DNA of 64,000 nt, taken from Todiramphus chloris collaris (lineage: Eukaryota > Chordata > Aves > Coraciiformes > Alcedinidae). Shown one piece after another: positions 12,393-23,048 of the stretch. The position numbers were made by a program, and so were the translations under genes. The notes under the pieces were generated by a model. That model was not told the origin of the DNA and did not search any database. It saw nothing but the letters and a program-made list of their open reading frames with translations. The stretch lies in assembly GCA_025345505.1 (NCBI GenBank), contig JANVCC010000018.1, forward strand, positions 8,016,574 through 8,080,573. The letters run 5' to 3'. The stretch's first letter is position 1. Every line of letters begins with the position of its first letter.

Positions 12393-13357
12393 AGTATTCC
12401 CCAGAACTCAGTTTTAGGAACAGTCTTGTTTAATATTTTTATCAATGATCTGGATGAGGGAGTTGAGTGCACCCTCAGTAAATTTGCAGGTGGCACTAGA
12501 TTAAGCAGGAATGTCTATCTGCCCAAGGGTAGGAAGGCTTTGCAGAGGGATCTGGACAGGTTGGATCAATAGGCTGAGGTCAATGGTATGAGGTTTAACA
12601 AGGCTGAGTGCTGGGTCCTGCACTTAGTCACAACAGCTCCAGGCAACACTACAGGCTTGGGGAAGAGTAGCTGGAAAGGACATAAGGGTTTTGATCAACA
12701 GCCGGCTGAACATGAGCCAGCAGTGTGCCCAGGTGGCCAAGAAGGCCAATGTCATCATGGTCTGTATCAGAAATAGTGTGTCTAGCAGGAGGAGGGAAGT
12801 GATCGTGCACCCATACTCAGCACTGATGAGGCCACAGCTTGTGTATTGTGTTCAGTGTTGGATGCTGCAGCATAAGACATTGAAGTACTGGAGTAGGTCC
12901 AGAGAAGGGTAACAAAGATCCTGAGGGGTCTGGAGAACAGGTCTTATGAGGAGTGTCCAAGGGAACTGGGTTTGCTTATTCTGGAGAAGAGGAGGCTGAG
13001 GACAGACCTTATTGCTCTTTATTTCTTTTTACAATTACCTGAAAGGACATGGTAGTGAGGTGGGTTTTGGTCTCTTCTCCTAAGTAACTAGCAATAGGAC
13101 GAGAGGTAATGGGCTTAAATTGCTCCCAGGGAGGTTTAGATTAGACATTAGGAAAGATTTCTGAACTGAAAGAGTGGTGAGGCATTGGAACAGTCTGCCC
13201 AGGGAGGTGGTGGAGTCACCATCCCTGGAGGTGTTCAAAAAACATGTAGACATGGCACTTCAGGACATGGTTTAGTGGTCATGATCGTGTAAGGTAGATG
13301 GTTGGACTTGATGATCTTGGAGGTCTTTTCCAACCTTGATGGTTCTGTGATTCCATT
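12393..13357 (+). mobile_element. CR1 LINE, about 965 bp, RT C-terminus to 3' end
   Basis: The longest CR1 copy in the window. It starts within the reverse-transcriptase palm. In frame from 12393 it reads [20 protein letters not shown], then the B-box region, then FAGGTR at 12483-12500 where an active CR1 has FADDT. Both catalytic aspartates are therefore glycine (GAT to GGT, GAC to GGC). The reading continues through 'aacatgagccagcagtgtgc' ([14 protein letters not shown]), an SRRREVI block near 12781-12810 and the VRPHLEY-like region, with frameshifts between blocks. It ends in the 3' UTR with 'aggtcttttccaaccttgat' and a TTCTGTGATTCC ending. It is a dead copy, directly downstream of the solo LTR. 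Confidence 0.95.
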
Positions 13358-14721
13358 AAAAATGTCCAACTTTAACACCCATATGAAATTTAAGACAAAG
13401 GAATCATGATGGTGTTCTGAGTCAGAGGCAAAAAAGGGAGTGAAGAGAGCTTTTCATTTAATTTGGACAGTGTAAGTTTCAGGTAATGGAAAGAGTTAAA
13501 AGGGGATGTGAAAGTCACAGGCTTAGGCAAGTATGTAAAACATACACTGGAACTGAACAGTACCAAGGCTCAGAAAACAAATTTGTGAGTCGGTATCAAA
13601 AGATGGCAACAGAATGGTGTGACCTAGTGAGATTGCAAAAAGCAGAAGTGTAAAGAGAGTTATATACTTTTTTCCCTTTTTACAAATAGGGTTTCTGACT
13701 TGATATACTGTCTGCGAGAGTGCCATCTGGTGATCCACAATCATATTACAAAAATGACCTTCCCAAATAAGCTGCTGTTAGTGCTAGAATGCAGATCTTT
13801 CAGTAGCTCAACCCTCTGCTGGTTTCATTAGACCAAGGCACTATTATATGCATTGCATTGAGAAAATAAAAATCATTAGAACTCTCAGGGGAAAAGTCTG
13901 GAGCAAACATACTTAACATTTGAATAAAATACAAGCAAAATTTTAGCAAACCTTGCATAGAAGGTATGCATGCAAAATCGTGTTTATGCTATAAGCATGG
14001 AAAGGTGCTTTATATAAGAAGAGTTTGGGGGAGTATTTATATAGGTTTTTAACACTCTAGTTAAATCTTCACTCTAGAGTATATAAAATGTTAGGTAGTA
14101 AGCAGTAAAGGCAGATTCAGTAAGGCTAGCACTTTGTCTTTAGAGCTCTTTCTAAATTTGCTTTGTTGTTGTTCAGTTTGTCTTCTAACCTTTACAACTA
14201 AAATTCACTTCCCCCTCTGACTGCCTGAAAAAAATTCTCACAGCTAAAGTAATTAGCTTTGTTGTTTTCATCTTACATTAAGACTGAGAAGAAAATATGA
14301 ATCTGAATTAGTGTTGATGATTTCTGCATTATGACAAGGCAAAGTCCTTGTTTCTCTCAATTTGGTGGTTATATGACCTAGAGAACTTCTTTGTGTGAAA
14401 GAGGAAGTGCAGAAAACTGATAAAGAATTAATACATTAAGAATCCCCAGAAATGGTGTTGAGAGGAAAATTTTCATAAGAATTATATAAATGAAGATCCT
14501 GCTCATCTCCATTGTCTAGGAAGCAGTGATTCCATGTTTACACCAATACAAAAGGTTAGGCTGGGCTTGGATAACACCCTAACTAATATGCATTGCACTT
14601 TAACCTCTCTTCTACTGCAGAAACATCAGCTCTAAGCACAGGCAAGCTATCCAGAAAGGAGAAGCAGAGGTCTTATGTTAACCCTTCTAACAAGAGGGTT
14701 TGATGACTCATTGGTAAACAA
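13358..14721. other. Unique AT-rich non-coding DNA
   Basis: No gene or clear interspersed repeat. The stretch 13770-13850 has a slight resemblance to the 3' part of old MIR or L3 elements ('ctcaaccctctgctggtttc'), too weak to annotate. Confidence 0.5.
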
Positions 14722-14890
14722 GGTGATTATTATGCTGCTAATAATGGAATGGAGACACAGAGAGATAAAGTAACTTGCCAAATATCATACACTAAGTCCT
14801 TACCAGAACTAGTAATAGAGTTCACTGAAGCTTCCAGATCTGAGCCTGGCCTCAGACATTAGACCACATTGTCTTTCCACAGAGACCTTT
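14722..14890 (+). mobile_element. Probable relic of a MIR-like ancient SINE
   Basis: The order 'ggagacacagagagataaag', 'taacttgccaaatatcatac', 'acta', then 'gatctgagcctgg' and 'agaccacattgtc' follows the conserved 3' half of MIR-type SINEs: the 'cacagagaggttaagtaacttgcc' segment, then the 'tctgg...accac' end. MIR and related families are shared by amniotes and survive in birds as sparse, heavily mutated relics. The match is by eye and edges are approximate. Confidence 0.55.
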
Positions 14891-17800
14891 GACAACCCAA
14901 AGCAGAACCTGAATCTGGATTAGAAACTGCAAACACTTGAAAATTAATTTCCATAAACAACACTAATTGGCAACTTAATCAGTCACATTTATCTTCATTT
15001 AGATGTAAGTGAAGATTAAGTCCCTCCAGGGGATAGAAAATAGCTGAAATAAACACAAACCATTGTCTTTTGAGACACCAACCACAAAGCAGTTGCTCAT
15101 TAAAATCAGCTATATTGTAGAAGACTGGAAAGTAATGAATGATGGACCTAGATCGAAAAAAAGAATAGATTCTAGCAATAGCAGTCAACGAAGACTTTCC
15201 TCAGCACCCGGTAAAATATCTGAAATACTAATTAAAGTTAGAGTAACCAAACTGCACACATGAACAGCAGTTAGCAGGGATTAAGCAATACATTTTGGAG
15301 GCACATCTTGCCCTGTATGGACCAGAATTCCTTTACTGCATTAACAAAAGAGTCAGTAAAGAAGAGCCAATTAAAATAGTTTAGTGGAACATCCTGGAAG
15401 TCTTTTATACAGTCTCTAACAATAGGCTGCTACAAAGCCAAAAATTGACTCTTCTGGAACTGGGATTTCATTCCAAGCATTGTTTCATCCTAAGAATGTG
15501 TATTATTTTTAGAAAAGGGCAAGGCCACAAAAAAAACTGACTCAATGGAGAAAGGATCAATTTGGCATATGGAAAAAAGTTATCAATGAGACAGTCTGAA
15601 CTTCTGAGTTTGGCTCAACACTTTTGAGTGGTCTATGTGAAAGAACCACTGAAACTTCTATCAGTAACAGAAATATTTAAGCATCTAGAGAGGAAAAAAT
15701 TAGAGGATATCTAGTAATGATACAAAAATAGATATGAACATTAGGTAACTTAGTTTGTAAAATGTATTATTTGAACATTAGATTTTAAATTAGTTATAAC
15801 AACTAACAAAATGAACCACTTAAAAACAAAGATCACTTTAGCTCCCAAAGTAAATGGGACCTCAGGCAAAAATCACATTCTGTTTCTCTTGTCCTTCATT
15901 GCTGATTAATTTTTCACCTCTATTAATAAAAATAATCCATGATTCCTACTTATTTATGCTCTGGAATCCATTTTGCAGTAAGAAAAAGAGACTATAGACT
16001 CACAGTTTTGTGTACAGCTACTGGCTTGGCACACACCTTTGGATATTTGTGCATAGAAGTTCAGTAAGTGCAAAACTTTGAGTGTGGTGGTACAAGGTTA
16101 GGACAGCAAAATTTTTCTTTTTCAGAAGAATTTACAACAAAGCATGGCTTGAAGACAAGAAGAGCGGGGGGATTAAACCTTATGAACTTTAAGAACAAGT
16201 GAAGAGATATCAGTGCTTTATCTGTGGAATAACATGTATGCCATCAAGAAAAGTCTATTTTGAACACCTCAGAAACACTGTTAGAGATTCTTATTTTGCC
16301 TCTATGAGAGGCAATCTCTATGAGATTTTCTACATCACAACTTAGTGCTCACACATCTGAGTTATAGGAATGGACTAGTATACAGTTGTATAATATCAGA
16401 GAGAAAATCCATAGTCTAAGCAAATTATCTCAGTGTTGATGTAAGTATTCTGAGAAACTTTGCTTTGTAAAAGCCTTTGTCATTCAAGTTAAGCTTTAAT
16501 TTTACAATAAAGTCCTATTATACAAGACCTGGAGAAATATGGAAATAAACATTAACTCTTTTTAACGAACATAATCTAATTTGAAAGATCAAATTACTAT
16601 GACAGAAAAAAAAAGGCAAAAAAAAAAAGGCTGATTGTAAGAAGACAGCTTATCAGGTAGCTTGTATAAACACAAGCTGGAGTTTACCTCTTATTGGAAA
16701 GACTGTTTGTTTGTGTTTTCTACATAGGTGCAAGTGAGTTAGAACACAAATCTTATCACTAATACAACTACAAAGGCCTAACAGTGACACAGGAGCAAGA
16801 ACTCTGAGACACCCAGGCATTATAAATATACACTTGCAGTTATTATAAAAATACAGTCTACTCTTCTTCCATGGATGTATACAAATATACATGTTCAACA
16901 TGTACATGTAGGTCATCTCTGCACAGGCTTCTTGTAATTTCATATGCAGTTAACCACGCTGACACCACAGCCACGTGGCCATGTCTATGTAAAGTGCTAG
17001 AATGGATGCCCTTTTTATTTCTGAAATTATGTGCACATCTTTCCAGAGATCAAGCCCTATATTCTCTTTCTCTTTCACATAAAACCAGTTTTAAAGAAGA
17101 ATGAGAACTGCTTCAAAATGAATGAAAGGAAATTCCTATGCTGATAGTGGTACTGAATAATGGCCATGGCTAGCACTATGTATTTTTCTTTTCTCTCTGC
17201 TCAAATCTTCACAATTATGATAAACCAAAAGCTCCCCTGAGAGGTATTCACAGGGATTTTATTCCTGTATTGTTATCATACTGTCCCTCGATCCCAGCAA
17301 GCCAAAACTACCATTACCCCAAAGTTAATTGGATCTCATTGTGCCTGTTCTCCATCAAGAGTGAGGTTCACATATTGTTCTCATATTAAGTGTTTAAAGA
17401 TGGGTTCTCAGAGTATCTATTTGTATGAAACATATATTTTCAGTGGATAAAAGGTTATGTACCAAGGTTTGAACTATGCCCTACATCTCCTCATAGAGTC
17501 CTTCACTCAAAATAGGTAAATGATTTCTTAGTAGCTGAATATTAACTCCCTACTTAAAATTTGCATTCACATTCAGTAAAGACTTTCATTTCCTGGTCAT
17601 GAAATGAATCTTTTTTGTCTGTCAAAGAGACATCAGCACTTCTAAAGCCAGAGTGAAGGAGCCATTAACCCTTTGGAGAAGTGCTAAAATTGGTATTTTG
17701 ATTAAATTATCAAATTCAGGCTTAGGAAATTCTTTGAGGGAAGTAGATATATATTTAAACAGGTGGACCTGTCCTAAGAAAAGGGATCTGAGAAGGAATA

Positions 17801-19149
17801 AAGGTGACCATCTGAAATGGTGTTTCTTTTAGGTGGAAAGAACGTATCAGTAATTTATTTCCCAAGCATTAGAGTGTGGATAGGAGAACTACTAATTGCA
17901 AACCACCCTTACCTTCACTACTAACCTGGGATTTCAATGTCACTATTTTATATCTGCACTGTCCTTCCTGACACACAGTCTTCTAAACTAAATTAGAGGA
18001 AGACTGCATATTGCAGTCATTTTGCTTATTCTTATATCTTCCTATATTTGAACTAAGTTGTTTGGCTTACTTAGTGTTTTTCAATACACAGGAGAATATG
18101 TCCTGTATGATGTGTTATTCCAAGTTATCATCACTTCCAGGTAGCTAAGAACACAGTTTCACAAACAAGTATTTTCCTTAGATGTTAAATAACTGAGTTG
18201 GGAACAGGCAGCAGCTACTGTCATAAGTTTATTCTCATGGATCAAAATTAAAACACCAAACAGTAACCAGATTAATGCCTGCATCTATTTAGTATCATAG
18301 TTAACATAGAAACCTGTTAGATTATGTCTTACATCAGTTACATATATATATATATACACAAATATGCATAAATTTTTACAAAACTATTGTCCAGAAAAGG
18401 TACGTTTGCTTTCCCCGTGGAAAAAAAAAAACTCCAATAAGTGCAAAATAAGTATGTATGGTATAGGAAAAAGCAAATTCAGCTGCTCTCTGAAAGAAAC
18501 AGTTCTGAACTATAAATTTTTCTGGAGAGAGAAATGCAAAGCTATACTATTCATTATGCTTTCTCTGGGTATTCTAGTCCTCCTCCCTGAGTTACATAAG
18601 AAAAATAATATAGATTTGGCTGCCAGATGTGAATTAATAGAGGTTCTACTCTGAACTTGATGCAGGGGGCTCAGAAAATGGAGTGTGCTGTAAATTTGTG
18701 AGACTTGGAAAATTTTGTTTGCAAAATTACTTCATGTTCAATCTGATTTTTGAGTCTTTGGGGATAACAGAAACCATCTTTTCAGGTTTTCTCCATAAGG
18801 ACTGGAAACTTGCACATACAAATTTAGGTATCTTATTTTAATAGATACATGCACATATACCTTACTTTCTCACATACAAATACTTCACATAATGATTAAA
18901 TCTTATTTTAACATCACACACAGAAATTAAATCATGAAATTCCCCAAACTGCTGATTCAGAAAGATCTCAGATTATTGAAGATCTGTCTTGTCATTTCTA
19001 TGACAATGTTGGTTATTGAGGAAGCATGTCTAGGCTCTACCACAGGTAGATACTGTGCATTATAGAATTGATAGTCAATGATAGTAAACTCCTTGCTTGA
19101 AGAGTTTATAATATTAATAAATGAGACTTAAAAAGGAGGTGAGAAATAA
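14891..19149. other. Unique AT-rich non-coding DNA
   Basis: About 4.3 kb without a supported feature. It has short A runs (16604-16630) and a short TA dinucleotide run at 18342-18357. The ORFs at 16653-16943 minus and 18364-18654 plus (96 codons each) have no domain and biased low-complexity composition. Confidence 0.55.
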
Positions 19150-19164
19150 GGAGGTTTGTCTCTG

Positions 19165-19295
19165 TCTTGCAAACAAAAAACTGAAGCAGAAAGGTATTAA
19201 ATTGCTTCTGTGTAGGAAATACATGACTAGCCCAGTACAGAAGTTACACTGAGCACTGAGGATTTAATAACTAAAGCACAAGACCACCCTGAATT
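19165..19295 (+). mobile_element. Possible second MIR-like SINE relic
   Basis: 'actgaagcagaaaggtatta', 'aattgcttctgtgtagg' and the closing 'aagcacaagaccaccctgaa' match the spacing of the MIR/L3 pattern (aactgaggcagagaggt; acttgctcaaggtcaca; ctttaaccacaagaccac). Divergence is high and I cannot exclude chance. Confidence 0.4.
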
Positions 19296-20087
19296 TCAGA
19301 ACTTATTAAAAGAAGTTCTCGTCCTTCTGCCCAAATTTTGTTTTCAAATCTACCAAGGTTCAACCGCTGAAAGCATAAAATTCCAGAAAAATTCTTTGTA
19401 TATTTTAAATACAAATTTAAACTCTTCTTGGCTTTCTGATAGATTACATTTATGATACAATTTCCATGCTAGTTTATGGCATTTTATCTAAGAAAATCTC
19501 TCAAGATTTCTTTTACCCTTGCTTTACATTTCCTTTCTATCAGTGTGTTAATGTTATGTATTTTTGTCCACATATTCTTTAAATCATCTTCTGCTTCTGT
19601 AATTTCTGCAACTCTTAGTATAAAATTCAGAGGGACATATCTGGTGAAGCAAACAGTAACAGCAAAAGCAAAAGCAAACTTGTCTTCATGTCAGTACGTA
19701 ATGGATAGTGAGATAAGCTGGAATTCTCAGACTATATGAAAGGAATAAGAAATTTAATAGTAAATCCACCAATCGGCTGAATAAAATGCATGTAAGTGGA
19801 GTGTTGCCTGAGAAAAAAGAAAGAAAGATCAGTGTCAAAGCCAAGCTACCTGAGAACAAACAGGTTATATATATATATACACACACATATATATATATCC
19901 ATGTTTGCATTTATGTATCTGTATTATTTAAGTATATCGTTCAACCTGAATAGGACATATTATAGGCTCCAGAGACTAAACCACATTCATTCTCTCCCTG
20001 AAAGCAGTTATACATATTATTGTAATGCAAAGATATTTGGACAGATCTTTAGAATCCTATTGTGTTCTGTATTTTTCGTCAGAATGA
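19296..20087. other. Unique DNA with a TA/CA microsatellite
   Basis: No gene. A (TA)n(CA)n(TA)n block lies at 19865-19898 and produces the low-complexity parts of overlapping ORFs on both strands (19686-19910 minus, 19796-20224 plus). Those ORFs are not supported as genes. Confidence 0.6.
19865..19898. repeat. (TA)n(CA)n(TA)n microsatellite
   Basis: Alternating TA, CA and TA dinucleotides over about 34 bp. Confidence 0.9.
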
Positions 20088-20092
20088 CATTT
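20088..20092. repeat. Target-site duplication, left copy (CATTT)
   Basis: CATTT immediately precedes the TG of the LTR and is repeated at 20810-20814 immediately after its final CA. Confidence 0.8.
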
Positions 20093-20809
20093 TGTCTTGG
20101 TTTGAAAGACAGGTGTCTGCTAAGGAAGGCAGGAGCCCCCCTTGGAATGGAAAATGCAACCCACTCCCCTCCGAATGTGTATAATTTTGAAATTAAGGGG
20201 CTTTCAGGCAAAGATGAGGAATAGGAATAACCGTTCTTTACTAAATGTATATAAAACAAGGCAAACAAACAACAATAACCATGGCCGTAACGACAAACAG
20301 AGCCAGGAGCCCGGTGCCAGCCCCTCTGTGCTGCAGGCACTCTCCCCTTGGGTGCAGTCCCGCTCACAGCCGCAGGGCCGCGGGCGGCTCCCGGGGAGCA
20401 GGGAGGGCGCCGTGGTCTCGTCTCGCCTGCAGGGGCGCTCCGGAGCCAGCTCAGTCCTCACGTGACAATGGCCGACGAAAAGCCCTCTTCACAAACCCCC
20501 CTGGGCAGCCGATCCCGGTGCCCAGCAGGTTCCCCGGGAGACAGCAGGGGCAGAAGGAGAGCAGGAGATGCCGTGGGGATGAGTTCTCTGCACCACGAGG
20601 GCAGCCTCTCTCCCCTTCGAATGCAGGGAGCAAAACCAGAGCCCTAGGGGCTCCACCCAACCCCCTTTATTCGGCTGGCTGGACCCCTCCCCCTGTGGCC
20701 AGGTCTTTTTGTCTCTTTTAAGTACAGCAATTTATCTCCTTGTCGAACAAGTATGGGAAAACTCTTTAAGAGAAGAAAGAAAACAAAAGAACTCTCCCAA
20801 ACACCAACA
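20093..20809. mobile_element. Solo LTR, GC-rich, with intact 5-bp duplication
   Basis: A 717-bp element that begins TGTCTTGGTTTG and ends CAAACACCAACA, so the ends are imperfect inverted repeats of the TG...CA type. It is flanked by CATTT on both sides. The opening ('tgaaagacaggtgtctgcta', 'aggaaggcaggagccccc', 'ttttgaaattaaggggcttt') matches, from memory, an LTR family abundant in songbird genomes. A 5-bp duplication fits an ERVL-type integrase. No retroviral genes adjoin it, so it is a solo LTR from recombination between two LTRs. The middle (20300-20600) is strongly GC- and CpG-rich against the AT-rich surroundings. Orientation is uncertain: an AATAAA lies on the minus strand at 20666-20671, about 40-45 bp beyond a TATA-like ACTTAAAAGAG (20712-20722), which favours minus. 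ORFs inside, up to 158 codons, come from the GC-rich composition. Confidence 0.85.
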
Positions 20810-20814
20810 CATTT
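20810..20814. repeat. Target-site duplication, right copy (CATTT)
   Basis: Exact copy of 20088-20092, directly after the terminal CA of the LTR. Confidence 0.8.
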
Positions 20815-23048
20815 AATATCATCATCATCATCAACACATTTAACATCAAATGTATCGGCTACATCATTGTGATTTATTTGTAAAAGACTCAGCTTCTAGG
20901 TCATCAGAACAGGAATTAATTAGTGATTGAAATTTTTCAGGCTCAGCTCTCCCACAAGCTTCTCACACTCATAATAACCGCAATTCTCATGCAGTTCTGT
21001 GTTCTTTTTTCAAACTTACCACCACGAGCTAGACAGATCAGGACAAATAAAGGCACTGGTCTAAAGCAACATTAAAGGAAGGAAACCGTAGGAGTAATGT
21101 CACCATAGTGGTGACACCAGAGGTCTGCCCTGCACCCGTCACCAAACAGAGCTCAAGGAATGCAGTGGCAGTGGAGCCTGAAGGTGGTACCTTCACCTTC
21201 ACCTTCACCTTCACCTGACCAACATGCCGTGTGGACTTTGCCGCAGCTTTTGCACAGGGCTGCAATTATGCAGGTAGATAACCCTATACTTGTGTAACCT
21301 TATGCACGTGTGTTATCACACAGGAGGCACCACTGCTGTTTTTGTGCTCAGAGCAAGTCTGGGAATGGGTTAGATCTTGCCAAGGCTCCAGAGCTAATCA
21401 AAGGCAGTGTGAGTCATCTCGCCTGCAGTGTCTCTGCCGGGATATGAGCTAGCCACCCTAAATCCCTTTTATATTTAAATGAGGACAAACAGGAACTACT
21501 CGGGTATGATTCAGATGGTCTGTTTAAGAAGTCTACATCTGTTCAGAGGAATTGGTTGCAGTTGAGCACAATTTAGGACAGGAAGAGATCTGTTTCTGAG
21601 CTCAGCCCACGTTGTCCCTGGAAAGAACAGCTTTGGTCTGAGGTTATCTGTTCACTTTTCAACCTGAGTTCTTGCAGACCAGAAATAGGAAACAAAACCC
21701 CTTCTTAAACAAAAACGTAGAGATTCTTCAGACCCATAACAGGAATGCCTCTCCCTCCATTTCTCATGGGATACACTAAATCCCTTTGTACCATTCATCT
21801 TTTCCCTTTTCAAGCCGAGATGGAACACTATGCTATTTCTTGCCCATCCCCATGCAATTCCTTGCACAACTAGACTCGGACCCTCTCTTTTACACATGTC
21901 CCAGGACTTTTTGCTACTAGGATTGCTTCAGTTGGTCTCCACTTGGAAAACACTGTCCTGGACATGCCACGCAAGCACACTGGGAGCAAAAGTTAAGCCA
22001 AAACTGAGTGTAGCTAAAGAGGTGTCCTGGCTCACAGACTGGGGACAGGTACTGCCAGAGCACTTATTTGCCTGGCAGAAAGTACAGAGTTGTTTGTGAG
22101 AGCAAGTTGCTGCTGACACTAGTGATGTACATTTGCAGGAAGTGTCTGGTCTGACGGAAATAAGGATTTGAAATGCCATATTTGAACCTCTGGGATTTGG
22201 AGGTAGACTATCAGCCTCACTTTTCCAGGAAAAAAAAAAAAAAAAAAAAGACTGAAACTCCCTCTTTTTCTCTTTCCATGGGGGAGATGCTGGTGTCAGG
22301 ATCCCCCCAGTGGTCTCGCTGCTGGCTTACATGAGGGAGTAATTTTTACTGGAAACTAATCTTTACTGTGTCAGAGTCTCAGTGTCAATTTTATCTGTGT
22401 TTCTTGCTGTCACTGCTATTTTCCTCAGCAGTAGTGCCACTAGCCCTGCTATTAGCCACTGTTGGGCTTTACCTCAAAAAGCCCAATGTCTTTTTACTCA
22501 AAAAGTTACAGAAAGGGGCAGCATTAATAACAGTAAAGTGATGTTAAAGGCATTGCTGCTGAAGGGTAAAAGAGGTTAACTGGGCAAAGCTATGTTGGCC
22601 TGACCCAGACAGGATCCCAATAGCGGGCTTAGAGTTCACTAATTTACATTCACATCCTAACCTGAGCTTTGCAACTGGAGCCCATTTCCGAAGACCTGTC
22701 TAAATAGGGGCAATCAGGAAAATGAACCTGGCTTAACTAAAAGTGTGACTTGAAAGTGGATTAGCTGATGTGCATTTGTGAACACTCCTAGAAAGAATAA
22801 AAGTGGGCTTGCTTCTATTTATTTCATTTCACTTTTGGCAAGGAACTAATTAAGCTATTACATTTTTACTCTCCAAAAGGATGTTGGCTGTTTAAATTTA
22901 CTGCCATTTAATGGAACCACTTTAAAAGCTGAGTCATTTTAATCTGGGGTTTTTTTCCTTGTAAATGAGATCTGTGTTAAAAACTCTTACCAGAAGTTCA
23001 AACTTCCCACCATCTTCATTGGATCATCCTTCTGCAGCAAATACAGTT
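20815..23048. other. Unique DNA, moderately GC-rich, possible conserved element
   Basis: No gene is recognised over 2.2 kb, though 21000-22200 is less AT-rich than most of the window. It has a (TTCACC)n block at 21191-21216, an A-run at 22230-22248 and ORFs of 65-89 codons (21830-22099 plus, 21928-22179 minus, 22382-22579 plus) without known domains. The segment 22620-22960 is free of repeats and rich in homeodomain-like TAATTA/TTTAAAT words; it may be a conserved non-coding element but this is inference. Confidence 0.45.
21191..21216. repeat. (TTCACC)n hexamer repeat
   Basis: About four tandem TTCACC units. Just upstream, GAAGGT at 21180-21185 is complementary to the ACCTTC at 21189-21194 and could form a small hairpin. 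The minus-strand ORF over it reads as alternating Lys-Val. Confidence 0.85.

Noticed and set aside
19796..20224. 142-codon ORF
   Set aside because: It runs through a TA/CA microsatellite and into the LTR; no domain and no gene-like codon pattern.
20245..20721. 158-codon ORF, plus strand, with other overlapping ORFs on both strands
   Set aside because: It lies wholly in the GC-rich solo LTR, where stop codons are rare in every frame.
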